Shown here: one piece after another, positions 21,001 to 25,395 of the stretch | How positions within the stretch are numbered: position 1 is the stretch's first letter | How the letters are laid out: each line of letters starts with the position of its first letter | Position numbers and translations under genes: made by a program | Source: Opitutales bacterium | Lineage (GTDB): Bacteria; Verrucomicrobiota; Verrucomicrobiia; Opitutales; UBA953 | DNA: 64,000 nt | Direction of reading: 5' to 3' | Assembly: GCA_030725715.1 (NCBI GenBank) | Contig: JANRFG010000032.1 | Coordinates: forward strand, 1-64,000 | Notes under the pieces: generated by a model | Database searches by the model: none | Told to the model about the DNA's origin: nothing | What the model saw: the letters and a program-made list of their open reading frames with translations, nothing else

Positions 21001-22862
21001 GCAACGACCTCACGGGCGCGGGCTTCATCACGAACTCCGCCAACTCGGCGGCGAACCTGACGATCGACGCGGCCACGGCCGTCGCCTTCGCGGGCGTCCT
21101 CGCCGACAACGGTGCCGTCTCGCCGGCTTCGCTCAGCGAACTGCGCCTGGTGAAGCAGGGCGCGGACACCCTCACCCTCACGGGCGCCAACACCTACGTC
21201 GGCACGACCACCATCTCGGCCGGCTCGATCCTGGTCTCCGGCACCGGCGCGCTCGGTACGGGCGCCGTCACGATCGACGTGGGCACGACCCTCGAATACG
21301 CCCGCACGGACGCGTTCACCGTGGCCAACGAACTGCTCGGCGGCGGCGTCCTGCGCCTCACCGGCGTCGGCGCGACGGCCCGGTTCACCGGCGACAGCCA
21401 GAACACCACGCTGGCCAGCATCGACGTCGACGCCGGCACCCTTCAGTTCGGCGACGGCGGCACGACCGGGGAGATCTTCGGCGCGACGGTCCTCAACCTG
21501 GCCGCCGGCACCTCCCTGCGCTTCGACCGTAGCGATGACCAGCTGCAGTTCTCCACGGATGTCTTCGGCGACGCCACCACGTCGATCGTCCAGGCGGGCA
21601 CGGGCAAGACCACGCTGACGATGCCCAGTAATTTCTACTTCCTCGGGGAGGCCCGCGTCGAAGCGGGTGAGCTCGAAGCCGCGGCCGTCGACGCCTTCTC
21701 GGCCGCCAGTCAGATCGTCATCGCTTCCGGCGCGACCTTCACGGCTTCGTCGGACGGCGTCACGGGCTACGGCTCCGGCGGCCTCGCCCCGGACCTCACG
21801 CTCAACGGCGGCCTCCTGCGGCTGCTGTCGCCGGTCTCGGGCGATTCGACCAACAACCCGTTCCGCGACCTCGACCTCGCGGGCGGCACGATCAGCGCCG
21901 GCAACGAAGTCGCGGGCTACAGCTCGCTCCTCGTCACGGGCGTCATCGGTGTCACCGACGACACCACGATCTCCGCGCGCAATGTCTCGCTCGCCTACCA
22001 AGGCGACGCCTCCACGCCGACCGACATCACCGTCGCCGCGACCAAGACGCTGACCTTCAGCGGCACGCTGGCCGACGAGAATCTGTCGCTCGGCACCGCG
22101 ACGTCCTTCGACAAGAAGGGCGCGGGCACCCTGGTGCTCAGCGGCGACAACAGCGGCATGACGGGCTCCGTGGCGGTCTCCCAGGGCACCGTGGTCGTCA
22201 GCCACGCCAACGCCTTCGGCGACGGCACCGCGATGACGAACGTCACGACGGTCTCCACGGGCGGACGCCTGGTCAGCAACTCGGCCGGCTTCACGACGGT
22301 CGCCCCGATCGCGGCCCCGATCGTCCTCAGTGGCAGCGGCACCCTCAGCACCGGCGCGACCATCGGCAACTTCGCCGCGACGACGATGACCCTCAACAGC
22401 GGCAACCGGATCGAATTCAAGATCTGGGACCTCAACCAGACGGCCGGGGTGGGTTACGACAAGATCGACTTCGGCGCGCTCGACCTCACGGGCGTCACCT
22501 CGGCCAATCGCGTCACGATCAAGCTCATCTCGATGGGCGCCGCGAACGCCCTCGGCGACGCCGTCAACCTGGCGCTCCCGACCAGCCCGGCGAACTTCGG
22601 CACGTTCGACTTCGGTACGTATGACTTCAACAACTCGAACCTCGGTTCGGGCAACGTCAGCGACCTGTTCACGTTCGACGCCTCGGAGTTCACCTACACG
22701 GGCGGCACGGCTTCCGACGCCGGCCTGTGGTCGATCGACTTCAATGCCGGCGCGATCACGCTGACCGCGGTGCCTGAACCCTCGACCTACGGCTTCGGCC
22801 TGGGCGCGCTGGCCCTCGCGGCCGCTGCGATCCGCCGCCGTCGCCAGACGAAGAAGGCCTGA
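1..22862 (+). CDS. Giant PEP-CTERM protein made of autotransporter-type beta-strand repeats (5' end outside the window)
   Basis: The reading frame is open at the left edge (first full codon at 3), so the true start and any signal peptide lie upstream; about 7,619 residues are visible. It is almost wholly Gly/Asn/Thr/Ser/Ala/Val-rich beta-repeat sequence. Many copies of the autotransporter-associated motif are visible, of the form NTYTGGT-x-VNQGTL, for example near 1909, 3490, 3935, 7617, 11930, 16300, 19860 and 21185. I noticed no cysteine on reading. The C-terminus (from about 22768) has a PEP-CTERM signal: VPEPSTYG, a hydrophobic helix (GALALAAAA), then the basic tail RRRRQTKK. No C-terminal beta-barrel is present, so despite the repeat type this is not a classical autotransporter. 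In PEP-CTERM proteins the tail is processed by an exosortase. The likely role is a surface or secreted filamentous beta-helix protein (inference). Third codon positions are strongly C-rich, which creates very long antisense open frames. A terminator follows 56 bases after the stop. Confidence 0.95.
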   Translation, partial: AGIATLSGDVHLGAGNEIVFYGNGNTIISGEVNNHDYSQDRIIKAGLIYGTTLWLQNAQNSFTSGVRIDSGTVRVGTSSALGYNTGRLAVDLNNGRLEVRSDLLNSFAQKNVFVRDNTNSHLFVDHALDSSAVGGNFQFGDLNTNRVNTNFYFNSRNGFGASFTGLNNLIGGGGNNNSTLANDGNGLLTLDANLWGQGDGTVRRLTLRGNGDFLVTGDILQKHASIAHIFRKEGRGYLTLQGTAGTTRGNFEISGGTLQVAGVGAFANASNVVISGNSTTGDQPGTLVYAGVGETLNKPIILAGVRSGSVPMLMASGSGPLVVTGNITSGALAKTFRLGGVNTGDNTISSVIANNSATNTTSLQKMGVGTWVLAPTASNTLTGTTTVSDGVLKLREVSGNVDILPDAGAIVFNVDPFSFAAGGVLRYEGASASASTETLGALTPTAGQASVQSVATDGGTAALTFASLAARGAGATLDISLTGGTVAFNAAPTGTNGIVGGWATFGGTDWLAVGSPASALSSYTTLAASGLSATANYLSTADLTVTGAEAVNSLKLAGAQTLTLGGVLTNTTGGILFDNSTGAATLTGGALGASASEVIVTTAGANSANALTIASLISGGAGSFTKAGPGLLVITGANTYTGVTNINQGTVQLSGATAALGSNSNVTLRQGTILDLNAAGSSASTWNTAVAAPRILIGALAGTGTVVNTNAAPSILSLGNGNGNGTFNGLINQTAGALTLVKNGSGTQSLTGLNNYTGPTVIRGGVLAVTTLANIGQDSSIGRGDVADNAGSLIFDGGVLRYTGSSTTSYDNKTVNIFQATRTPSVAIDRLITLAGSGEIQSYGTHGSSRMERTDNQAALVFTNTGDIAFLGTGNRTLALGGNSTGDNQINLRLIDNPLGGVLTVNRTGYSAYWTLGNQNNTYSGPTNIQGGALIAIDGASLPVTSNLRFGRDWAGNSFFQSSGVFNRTLGTGTANSQWQAGPVTGFAGFAADRAKLVVDWTGQNLVWGNADGTANFLKGASFALNSGNSLADIEVRGNFEIRTNAPVAAGVLTTSEARANTATIRLAGGNASLLAVGQLITGTGIPAGTYITSYNTQTEINLSRTITSIASGVALTVSGAGFRDIIVNDNGFTGLDFATISGVISGTGNLAKQGGGPLLLGDANTYTGNTILRAEQLVVSSIGAAGATASSLGDNVAGGWLELGNPGSGGSVTLTYAGPGETTTRAIYLAGTTGSRRIESSGSGPVVLTNVVNTSAANGLTAFTSTSNRMLELRGVNTDFNTVSSVLANSAANQALRVYKADQGLWVLTGTNTYTGGTYVQGGSLGLAGSTAMGLQPNAGGTVNAVANTKTITLATGNTTGLAVGTYVNGPGLGFGDTVAGVTNSTTFTITASGNRTMVAGRPVIFGGLMLSNGAVFGTDPAGLVIDQPVIINNNSTGGFTGLYPITVNENLYKINGSNDITLSNSLEHGAVLTINGDYVSWQYDTAATTRSLSIRGQGAATVWNGVIRNGLTNFSNTRLTISVPNSSVVRLEGNSANTHTGGVLLYQGRLELAKAGALGTGTLELQGGAVTGAGGLVLTGANRITNFVNLSGEATRFVGTDSIEVSGTVRNYNGNRYLHNDISGAGTLNLTGGVQLSHDATNRILVMQGAGTTNISAPIVNSSSTATGSSLYFRGVGTLNLTAANTFGGELRMDRGTAVVSGAGTFNNVGTVGSYGIFVRNKGEFTLDNTAQNVVGGRIPGRKVALENNGLFRLIGNAAGTTENAGPLQILQGAGRILMSGAGSNVLTFASIAYPNSGSVLDLSGIGGLGTTNQVRFTTAPTHVNLVGGLDARILVPTDDFAAFGANGVVAFAGYSGATTLADAALVATATAKVTSAYSDDALTAMRSTLNALAVSDATGRDISGPQFSTLSLTSGGLLFGRDVGASPVTHTLSVPRLEFGSAAAPIAGYFQVADGTTVDLTGQVTAGSSFAKMGPGELLLSSRQYWSATTNITGGTVKLGLSNAIYGAGQQYFTHALGGTFDLNGFTQFVGYLSNGGQIDGGGLITSSTGAGNFVTNLPAASARFNGTTSGVGVNFGRVGGYTFTMTGALGHGGITAFMGGGSTLQDDGSLLNTSALILNYSTFTVNTTGDTRLVNNDRVNDAAPVTMRGGVLIYSGLAREDVGERFGALTLAEGGNTLTANKGGGDFVTTTMRFPSLTRAAGTTLNFTGSNLGMGGPVSRILFDAPLAAQANGILGAWAIANWNDYAAYDPVAGVGVVGQGGFVGYDSNFGAGKTTQLVAVQDTVTALPAGGATAAVLKLAGRASNRVAFAAPTDVLNLQYGGLLRSNDAFDGIIGDLANRGVLTAGGNEASGVRELVIFNQARGLPNGGTTSSTVSGSPIITGMNTWGFRPGMVIGGTANFAAGTTVVSVDSDTQITVSTNALATYTANRRVDIGSYNAGATTSGSTVVTMGSTAGVGPGMTISGTGIPVGAFVVSVDGPTQVTISRPAVSTQSNQSWSLGVSDLVVNAVIADNGAGNSVGLTKSGNGVLTLTAANTYTGGTIVNQGQVNVTATANGTIVIPAGGVTINGGQSGLFAWMNVLSQGAIAPTNGVTINGSGRLTFPNDTVNALASLTFNNTGGEYGGSNLSYVGVGTNSVLSLSSLTPVTATSSNARITSGIAGGSLALAAGANVFDVAGIRLPGQAAIYAELTPTLNISSNVIGLGVSVTKTGDGLLQLSGQNSFTGGLTVSSGGIVVGANSTPFQGGNGLASGPLGAGTATFAAGTTLFVDNNNRTVGNDLTFAGLPTFNNTGTTRRTLTLNGTLAIGETGGIAPVRIDSPYLVVAMLGQIPNIGDITSFQVQGLGQLVFNSAGYTGDFDATALGNTAAVSLLADGDGSAQPQTIVLPGAVIFDAGIVPNITVGRAGGTLPLNQALNKTISTGVISNLGSGLTLTNNNGYGLRVNQPLTVAANAVFSVSGASLHNVTQGLTFAGKVSGAGLTKTGNGTLVLGDATNDFVGNVNVQRGVLSISADGQLGDAANKVVLAPTGGNSTLRFTDDLTFGRTIVFGNTANTRQLEVAAGKTVTLTSAFELTGGATAALVKQATGTLVLGADNTGWTGQFNINAGVVQASAANQLTTGKLNIGGMTAALELSGGLTLANVVDLTSTGDYANMTGIDSLGAIRSTAGVNVLTGQLNLVNPRGSTDNRNRYYGVGADLNATLTLGNVRTDMVTGGNRSAFLYFLGKGTINLTGTVDNTNGTPSDRFYVYQIDDNVVNVSAANAFPDNHYRIFRGTTNLIGAGTLGNSARAAVVYQDGKLVLDNTLTNTANRLGTATRALDMRGGVLEVIPNAAGSSHITTGVLNVYTGGSTINLGAGGSNELKFGSMGTTGGGTLNLIGTFGTSTNKLTFTATPGQSNGLITRVTVNGDSFATYNATNGVVAFTNYSSAMNVLSASATATYRATYDKANSLTGAQTISAVALTSDAAGAVTLGGLGGLNPSTLTISSGAVLVNTNGANAGTGATLAVPVVALGAEGFFHVAAGQTLTVNSAMTGTNGLTKALPGTLRLEAPQFISGNTTVNAGTLRLQAGATNTLWYGIGGLGVNNGATLDLNGGVQYAGNLYASDIGGQQNARGGAIINSAGTQATLAFNGQSSFNGSITGDIAVVKVGTGTTTINFPEAYTGPTFVVGNLSVADTGSILGTSSFDVSRGRLFAVNDTGSLYYVSDRFSDTAPITLRGSQILLSGRPSTDITERFGVVTLVEGRNEINVNGGGWNVNSTGIILSGLTRAAGSAAMLRFNNLAGFGQPNGVSVVVDGGLALTNGIIGPWAIVDREFATYDPVAGVAGLERGGVSGYAGEGLLSGPLATDNVRVRDTATVRLIEDVSVNTLNFYPSGNSGTLDLGGYKLTLTGGGLMSAIDGDNRTNTIRNGTITSGLAGGDLYFHTANYGGTNRITNFDAIVADNGAQAVRFITGAGDGGTSNLNVSGVHTYTGGTVVNRGTFNLGATARLGTGGLVVVQGAFVQALGGVIPAQSLAIGAAATVTLANQPNSFTGLTMTNNATLNLTGTTTLTGGVTVTSRDPSRIASLANGTMNLGGQASAAFAIGAHESNGVNFAPLQPSLNIVSVIENGGIVKSGAGVLQLSGASTFAGGVSVTAGGLALGGNSNPLSGVVTSGPLGTGVLTMAANTSLITTGTWTVANDATFLGDTLFATTSTSAQSLTLAGVSTLPSVWNVDVLNPLLTVAIGDASPSGAGDVINKSGLGILNVGNYAGTVIVTGGIGISDDGNGRGTFQEVVLGGPLVLTGDTAITVNRTGSGPYARNKILQKSDLTVPGNIMSVTNLSGYGLEFTGTTTLTGPAHFSVGTASTFVQNSGLILSGVVDDGANDYGLIKSGPGTLELRGVNTFGGAGRSLDILGGVLAANSDAALGAAGNSVTLSADGLLGVGFRATGTFTTAREFILGQNNNSFEVTLGRTLTLTTPFTLGGNANRALGKSNAGVLELAADNTGWTGAITVQTGALRLLHSNAAGSGAITASPNDWRGTGVQLANNVTITNALSLQGGNNVLYGGIDFSGQLSSFSGDNTYAGPITFAFDASLGARAGATLRVTGGITNTTTSRVIGFNTDLGGTVIIDGTPFAVSGSTQLYSVRKHGLGTLSIRNANNIPVNSGQWFHLKGGLTTFEEAGTWSSRIYVDKGSSLWLDDRSITVSGVGHSTANGRLGTASTNAKEIGFRGGELVVRGSTSVNDSLIENLGKPTFGRGATTITLEKNLAGEMTVVFFGKPDDIAPRQDTTTSGLDTRGASVLFRGENFGVSNDPGNSNVIFAGGSTLDGTTGANGSASKGIFPWALADITVNGLGTDFATVSQTGGGGNAGSADRIVRPLQPSEYSATVSANNNIKLDNVGTRGVTASVIPNSLTFAGSSSLLLGDGVRLTLVSGGILVRDGGTTSISGGVLNQTSDRSPLNIWTVGSAVLTIDTSINGGRGTANARMSMIKAGAGTLVLDPPTSPITGLTTIGTNSLSGQFVLNEGTVRLGAGLTNAIQSNNYAALVGGTLDLNGGSQFFYGVFADQDYNAGNTVVTNTSLTSTGHFLINNDNSARNWAGSVQGDVKFTRSGTQTTNLYAAHTYTGSTVINGGNLLLRDDARLVNTPSVEINYGGLYFDNAGGTIGLADRLNDAAPITLRGGILELRGRQQAASAELLGVVTLAASNSFINVNGSGTAGSSTQLDITRLNRAVGGGTVNFTGANGQIGTSTRVVVRNFNGTDLTDPATPNAGLTGGILGGWAIANTSDFATSIPGLGVAALGANGFPTYSNLTSATNTIALAAPTDNVNLNAVVAGAVVVAADTTLNSLRMGNVGTNGATANTVDIAAGQTLTLTSGGLLFYSSAGHTVGAVNGQGTLTSGGPELFIYTQGGSDKRVRANVADGAQSVAFTKSGSAVLRLSGTNSYTGGTFVNQGTLHIEGTSNIPAATDPFKGLVVSGATVNLFTPGRLASANYATIAGAGVLNYIGDNTQYGLVLDNVGSAGNPTIRSFNTLNRDGTGSKGVLTVGAGGILATSANVGTISIIEGRLSFGAAGGTIDVGAIDVNGVSDVDPLRATLQLQAIVATSGAIAKTGLGVLQLNAQSRFTGDFNVLAGGLRNGTGNAGSRFADLTIAAGARYDLGGQTTTWGSLAGAGEIFSASGTPTLNVGYNNTDSTFSGRLMRFNDAAYPMLTKVGTGTLTMDSAQNADGAWSTVRVEGGRLVYSGAGRAFPAVTSTARSVFSVDDGAVLELSNVASAVDHRLALNVAGVFEQRGGTLILGGSASAAVTERITTLNAQYGSGRIELRPNAAQPLLLDLGTIGGGNNHSTLVFAGLSGATSGNGVANLRIGNANGGVQGGGANGTTNISVRGDMLADASASGKGTGFLMRDVVTVPDLTTVNHGSTDYVLTLPSAAGIAIGANVTGLGFTGAWTVGAINGNDVTLTGGTTIAPSGANPVTVNFSNFWRALAADELNAAPRGVAGDGVGGWAFGQNAGVSSAQTLSVDTIVNSLTFSGTASLDSGLGAAFGSYGPGGRPLTLELRGATAFLVKDGTTDIGLGAVSSGGGTTIFGHVLLGATANFNAGSGLGFNSTGGFVKAGDGILNLNAQTYFNPSTFTVTQGRVNLSSAVDNTLPVAGTQGAISASSLRVEGLNAVVDLNGRSQAINELRSSSEKPGQAGTVTNSGAAATLTTIGNSVFAGALTGNLNLVRAGNTTTTLTSASSYTGLTTIRGGNLQLRDEGALTGTSAVSVNNGALILNNFGLNAVENPTRLNPAAPITLSGGEFRIDGSGASDIAVRADSITAGSGRNTLNVRPYVNMGSTVRMDVGNLTLVPNARQTVVITGWSTANSSGYNTLGKQGLTGSGLVFIEQLNGAAGPANFNFTGVATTNGSNIVTVASTVGLTPGLRVTGTNMPANATIANIVSPTQIRLSVNATVTGVAGTLRATNLTNNLIGGWAVANGSTFATYDSLYGVMDMGSSSGGFVAPGFTGSDFSAATVATGNYNDGASRTLTGAKVANSWRMGPSADQNLTFSAGATLTLGVGIVTNGNRLIRLLASDATNSITTTGGDLYVFLNQNATEIEPKLTGAMALVSSGGATLRLKPKFASNDYTGGTFVNAGTLTLDGAAGLVAIPGDVTVQNAVLNMSADRAKAGQLAATSNVTIKGHGRFFLPNYTNMVAGTNVVNRLASVTFITDGAQGFNPEFSLGNPNDVAAFSVLALSGTNAITSTSQVMGRVPTVYTGDAARTRLVFDNVSPVITVNAGDALAGLNMNVPITQGSNANVAAGGFADMTSLTKMGLGTVVMIHGDSDFTAPFVLAQGSLMLGGSSTSDGLGGASKGPVGAGTLVIEGGTTILTDNTVRTLHNPVTVNGDFTFGGLVPGANVTLTAPIDLGAAARTIAVPSMAVTATLNGALTTTAGAGVVGLTKTGAGTLQFGGASSLVFGGAGVTVAEGILKAGIANNLPADTLLTVAAGAGYDLNGFDQLSNDLTGAGFITNSANSAANLTIDAATAVAFAGVLADNGAVSPASLSELRLVKQGADTLTLTGANTYVGTTTISAGSILVSGTGALGTGAVTIDVGTTLEYARTDAFTVANELLGGGVLRLTGVGATARFTGDSQNTTLASIDVDAGTLQFGDGGTTGEIFGATVLNLAAGTSLRFDRSDDQLQFSTDVFGDATTSIVQAGTGKTTLTMPSNFYFLGEARVEAGELEAAAVDAFSAASQIVIASGATFTASSDGVTGYGSGGLAPDLTLNGGLLRLLSPVSGDSTNNPFRDLDLAGGTISAGNEVAGYSSLLVTGVIGVTDDTTISARNVSLAYQGDASTPTDITVAATKTLTFSGTLADENLSLGTATSFDKKGAGTLVLSGDNSGMTGSVAVSQGTVVVSHANAFGDGTAMTNVTTVSTGGRLVSNSAGFTTVAPIAAPIVLSGSGTLSTGATIGNFAATTMTLNSGNRIEFKIWDLNQTAGVGYDKIDFGALDLTGVTSANRVTIKLISMGAANALGDAVNLALPTSPANFGTFDFGTYDFNNSNLGSGNVSDLFTFDASEFTYTGGTASDAGLWSIDFNAGAITLTAVPEPSTYGFGLGALALAAAAIRRRRQTKKA
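5100..20700 (+). repeat. Four-fold super-repeat (about 3.4-4.7 kb units) inside the giant gene
   Basis: Three diverged protein modules recur four times in the same order. Module X (LDNT or LDDR followed by a GG-rich strand) is near 5150, 9880, 14050 and 17260. Module Y (form NDAAPITLRGG, then ERFGVVTL) is near 6418, 11131, 15480 and 18847. Module Z (form GGWAIAN, then DFATYDPVAGV) is near 6718, 11439, 15813 and 19403. Spacings shrink from about 4.7 to 3.4 kb. A less complete relative (GGWATFGG) is near 1500. This suggests growth by tandem duplication of a unit of roughly 1,450 residues, followed by divergence and insertions or deletions. Confidence 0.75.
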
Positions 22863-22876
22863 GAGCGCGAGAGCAC

Positions 22877-22913
22877 GAGGACACGAGGGCCTGAGGACAC
22901 GAGGGCCCGAGGA
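22877..22913 (+). repeat. Short 16-bp tandem repeat after the giant gene
   Basis: The unit GAGGACACGAGGGCCT occurs at 22877-22892 and again, with the last base C, at 22893-22908, followed by a partial third copy (GAGGA). It sits between the stop codon and the terminator. No function is evident. Confidence 0.7.
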
Positions 22914-22917
22914 TAGG

Positions 22918-22944
22918 GAAGGGCGGCTTCGGCCGCCCTTTTTT
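22918..22944 (+). terminator. Rho-independent terminator of the giant gene
   Basis: A perfect stem GGGCGGC/GCCGCCC (22921-22927 and 22932-22938) with a TTCG loop is followed by six T (22939-22944). The flanking AA/TT lengthens the stem. It lies 56 bases after the stop codon in the right orientation. Confidence 0.92.
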
Positions 22945-23708
22945 GTGCCTGCGTGAGAGGTAGGGTCGGGACCGCGTCACGACATAGCTGACGCTATCGG
23001 CTGTTCTTAGTTCTTGGTTCGCCGTTTTTTCCTTAATTGAGGATACTGTCTTGAGGTAGGGTCAGCACTGCGTGCTGACCTAGGGCCGTCGCAGGGCGGC
23101 CGAGGGTAGGGGCGTGGCTTCGCCGCGCCCTCCGTCGCAGAGGGCACGATGAATCGTGCCCCACCCTTGGTTCGCCCTGCGGCGGGGGGATGCAGCTAGG
23201 TCGGCACGCAGTGCCGACCCTACCCGATGCAGGGGTCAGCGGTTGGGAACACCGTCGAGCAAAGGGAAACCGGAAACCGGATGATTGGCTGGGGGATGCA
23301 TTTTCAGGTCCTCAGGTTCGGGTGCAGGTTCGGGAAATCTGCCATCTGTCATCTGCCATCGATTCAGTCATCTTCTCAGGTGGCAGGCCTGATCCATTCA
23401 GCCCTCCATTCAGTCCTCAACGCAGCCCTCAATTCAGTCCTCCGTCATCGATTCAGCCCTCTGTCATCCGTCATCGATCCAGTCATCTTCTCAGGTGGCA
23501 GCCCTGATCCATTCAGTCCTCTATTCAGCCCTCCCATTTTTTGCCTCAGTCCTCAATTCAGCCGCCGCTATGTCGTGACGCGGTCCCGACCCTACCCGCG
23601 GCAAGCGAGGGCAGCACGTGGTGCTGTCCCTACCTCAAGACAAGCACTCCCCCGATACTCGATACTCTCAGTCTTGAGTCCCCCCTTGCTCCCCCCTATA
23701 AGACCTCC
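22945..23708. repeat. Gene-free spacer 1: composite repeat element, mostly in reverse orientation
   Basis: This 764-base spacer holds no convincing gene. In order it has the 30-bp module (22959-22988), a TTCTTAGTTCTTGGTTCG segment (about 23005; shared with 49055), and hairpins at 23060-23080 (arm GGTCAGCAC), 23110-23130 (GGGCGTGGC, one G-T pair), 23142-23161 (GGGCACGAT) and 23199-23219 (GGTCGGCAC). Reverse-orientation modules follow: the ACCGGATGATTGG segment near 23275, heptamers near 23340-23375, four 12-mers (23395-23442), then the 150-bp perfect repeat. It closes with a hairpin at 23609-23629 and two GATACTC heptamers near 23653. Short open frames here simply read through repeats. Confidence 0.85.
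23447..23596. repeat. 150-bp perfect direct repeat, copy A
   Basis: Base-for-base identical to 25177-25326 on my reading, 1,730 bp away and on the other side of the metallophosphoesterase gene. It contains reverse-orientation heptamers (GTCATCC type), a GCCACC-type segment, degenerate 12-mers and the 30-bp module at its right end. The identity implies a recent duplication or gene conversion. Confidence 0.9.
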
Positions 23709-24767
23709 ATGCGCCCACCCCTGTCGCTGGTTCTATCCCTATTCCTGCTGGGCGTGGCGACGTGTGCGCAGGCCGCCCGCGACCTGACCTTCTACCTGGT
23801 CTCCGACGTCCACGTCGGCATGGACTACCGGAAGACGACGCCGCCGTTCGGCCCCGACGCCTTCAACGCCCACGTCGCGCAGACGCTCGAAGTCTTGGGC
23901 AAAGTCCCCGGCACGGAATGGCCGGCCAGCGGCCCGGTCGCCGAGGCGATGAAAGGGAAGGGTCCGGTCCCGCGTCCCGCCGGCATGATCGTCGCGGGCG
24001 ACCTCACCGAGGTCGGTAACGCGAAGCAGTGGCAGGATTTCGACCGTCTCCTGCCGTGGCAGGGTTCGACGCCGGGGAAGTATCCCACTTACGCCCTGGC
24101 CGGTAATCACGACGGCGGCAGCGCCGGTCCCGTGCGTCAGGGACTCCGCGAACGCAATCGCGGCATGCTCGCCGCCGGCCTCGTCACGACCCTCTCCGAG
24201 GACGCGCTGCACTCCGCCTGGACCTGGCAGGGCGTGCACTTCATCAACGTCAACCTCTACCCCGGCGACGGCGCCAAGGAAGGCGCCAAGGAAAGCTCGA
24301 TGTGGAACCCTGAGGGCAGCCTGTCCTTCCTCAAAGCCCGCCTGGCGAAGATCGGCGCGGCCGAGCCGGTCGTGATCGCCACGCACTTGGACTTCAGCGC
24401 CCGCAGCACGTGGTGGGATCAGCCCAAGCGCAAGGCGTTCTATGAGGCCATCAAAGGTCACAATATCATCGCGCTCCTGCACGGCCACACCCACGTCATC
24501 ACCCGCCTGCGGTTCCCCGAGGACAAGGATTACGCCGACTTCGGCGGCACCGGCCCGCGCTTCGACTGCTTCTCCGCCGGCGCGTTCAAGCCCGACGCCA
24601 AGGAAGGCAAGCCGTTCCCCGGCCCGCGCTATCCGTGCGAGTGCTATGTCTTCCGCATCGTCGACGACGTCCTCGTCGCCGCGCACTACACCGCCGAACC
24701 CGGCGGCTGGAACACCAGCAAGCACGCCCCGCAGCTGACGTTCGTGAAGGATATCAAGGTGAAGTAG
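23709..24767 (+). CDS. Secreted calcineurin-like metallophosphoesterase
   Basis: A 352-residue protein of the metallophosphoesterase superfamily, which hydrolyses phosphoesters using a two-metal site. Visible motifs in order are SDVH (32-35), GDLTEVGN (97-104), GNHDGG (122-127), THLD (225-228) and HGHTH (258-262), which together make the usual metal-binding set. Residues 1-22 form a Sec signal peptide (LSLVLSLFLLGVA then AQA/AR), so it probably acts in the periplasm or outside. I chose the ATG at 23709 because it starts the signal peptide; the frame stays open further upstream only through repeat DNA. The stop TAG ends at 24767, and the last base of the stop is also the first base of a GCGGTTG heptamer array. 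It stands alone between two repeat-filled spacers. The substrate cannot be inferred. Confidence 0.92.
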   Translation: MRPPLSLVLSLFLLGVATCAQAARDLTFYLVSDVHVGMDYRKTTPPFGPDAFNAHVAQTLEVLGKVPGTEWPASGPVAEAMKGKGPVPRPAGMIVAGDLTEVGNAKQWQDFDRLLPWQGSTPGKYPTYALAGNHDGGSAGPVRQGLRERNRGMLAAGLVTTLSEDALHSAWTWQGVHFINVNLYPGDGAKEGAKESSMWNPEGSLSFLKARLAKIGAAEPVVIATHLDFSARSTWWDQPKRKAFYEAIKGHNIIALLHGHTHVITRLRFPEDKDYADFGGTGPRFDCFSAGAFKPDAKEGKPFPGPRYPCECYVFRIVDDVLVAAHYTAEPGGWNTSKHAPQLTFVKDIKVK

Positions 24768-25395
24768 CGGTTGGCGGTAAGCGGTTGGCGGTTGGGCGAG
24801 ATACACAAAGAGTATCGAGTATAGAGTATGGAGTATCGGGTGAGTGCTCGCCTTGGGCTAGGGTTGAGCGCCCTCGCTCAACCGCACGGCCGCCGCAGGG
24901 CGGCCGAGGGTAGGGGCGTGGCTACGCCGCGCCCTCCGTCGAAGAGGGCACGATGAATCGTGCCCCACCCTTGGGTTCGCCCTGCGGCGGAGGGGATGCA
25001 GCTAGGTCGGCACGCAGTGCCGACCCTACCCAATGCAGAGGTCAGGGGTTGGGAATGCAGTCGAGTAAAGGGAAACCGGAGACCGGATGATTGGCTGGGG
25101 GCATATTCTCAGGTCTCGGCCATCAGGTGCCTGGTTCGGATGTTCAGGTTCAGGTGCAGGTTCGGGGCCGGGATTAATCGATTCAGCCCTCTGTCATCCG
25201 TCATCGATCCAGTCATCTTCTCAGGTGGCAGCCCTGATCCATTCAGTCCTCTATTCAGCCCTCCCATTTTTTGCCTCAGTCCTCAATTCAGCCGCCGCTA
25301 TGTCGTGACGCGGTCCCGACCCTACCTCAAGGCAGGCACTCCCCCGATACTCCATACTCAATACTCGATACTCTCAGTATCCGGCCCACGCTCAC
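24768..25395. repeat. Gene-free spacer 2: two composite elements, head to head
   Basis: This 628-base spacer lies between convergent genes. The left part is in forward orientation: four GCGGTTG-type heptamers (24767-24794), four GAGTATC-type heptamers (24810-24837), and hairpins at 24862-24883 (arm GGTTGAGCG, loop CCCT), 24888-24905 (GGCCGCC), 24914-24934 (GGGCGTGGC), 24946-24965 (GGGCACGAT) and 25005-25025 (GGTCGGCAC). The right part is in reverse orientation: the ACCGGATGATTGG segment (near 25080), a CAGGTTCAGG hexamer-like stretch, the 150-bp repeat, and four GATACTC-type heptamers (25346-25373). The stretch 24888-25115 also matches 23087-23305 of spacer 1 with few differences. No gene is seen. 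Confidence 0.87.
25177..25326. repeat. 150-bp perfect direct repeat, copy B
   Basis: Identical to 23447-23596 in the same orientation. The right end is the reverse-oriented 30-bp module (25297-25326). Confidence 0.9.

Noticed and set aside
2748-22205. Three very long antisense open frames (2748-10031, 10554-14105, 15216-22205) opposite the giant gene
   Set aside because: They mirror the strongly C-rich third codon positions of the sense gene, which remove stops on the opposite strand. Their translations are Arg/Asp/Gly/Glu/Val-rich with no motifs, signal or start context.
23541-23708. Longer N-terminus for the metallophosphoesterase, and similar extensions for the genes ending at 28024, 32317, 41380, 43946, 50904 and 57690
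   Set aside because: The extra residues come from repeat DNA or overlap a neighbour, and the inner Met gives a proper signal peptide or family N-terminus.
24767-25395. CRISPR array
   Set aside because: The repeats are contiguous 7-bp and 12-bp units or hairpins without unique spacers of constant length, and no cas genes are present.
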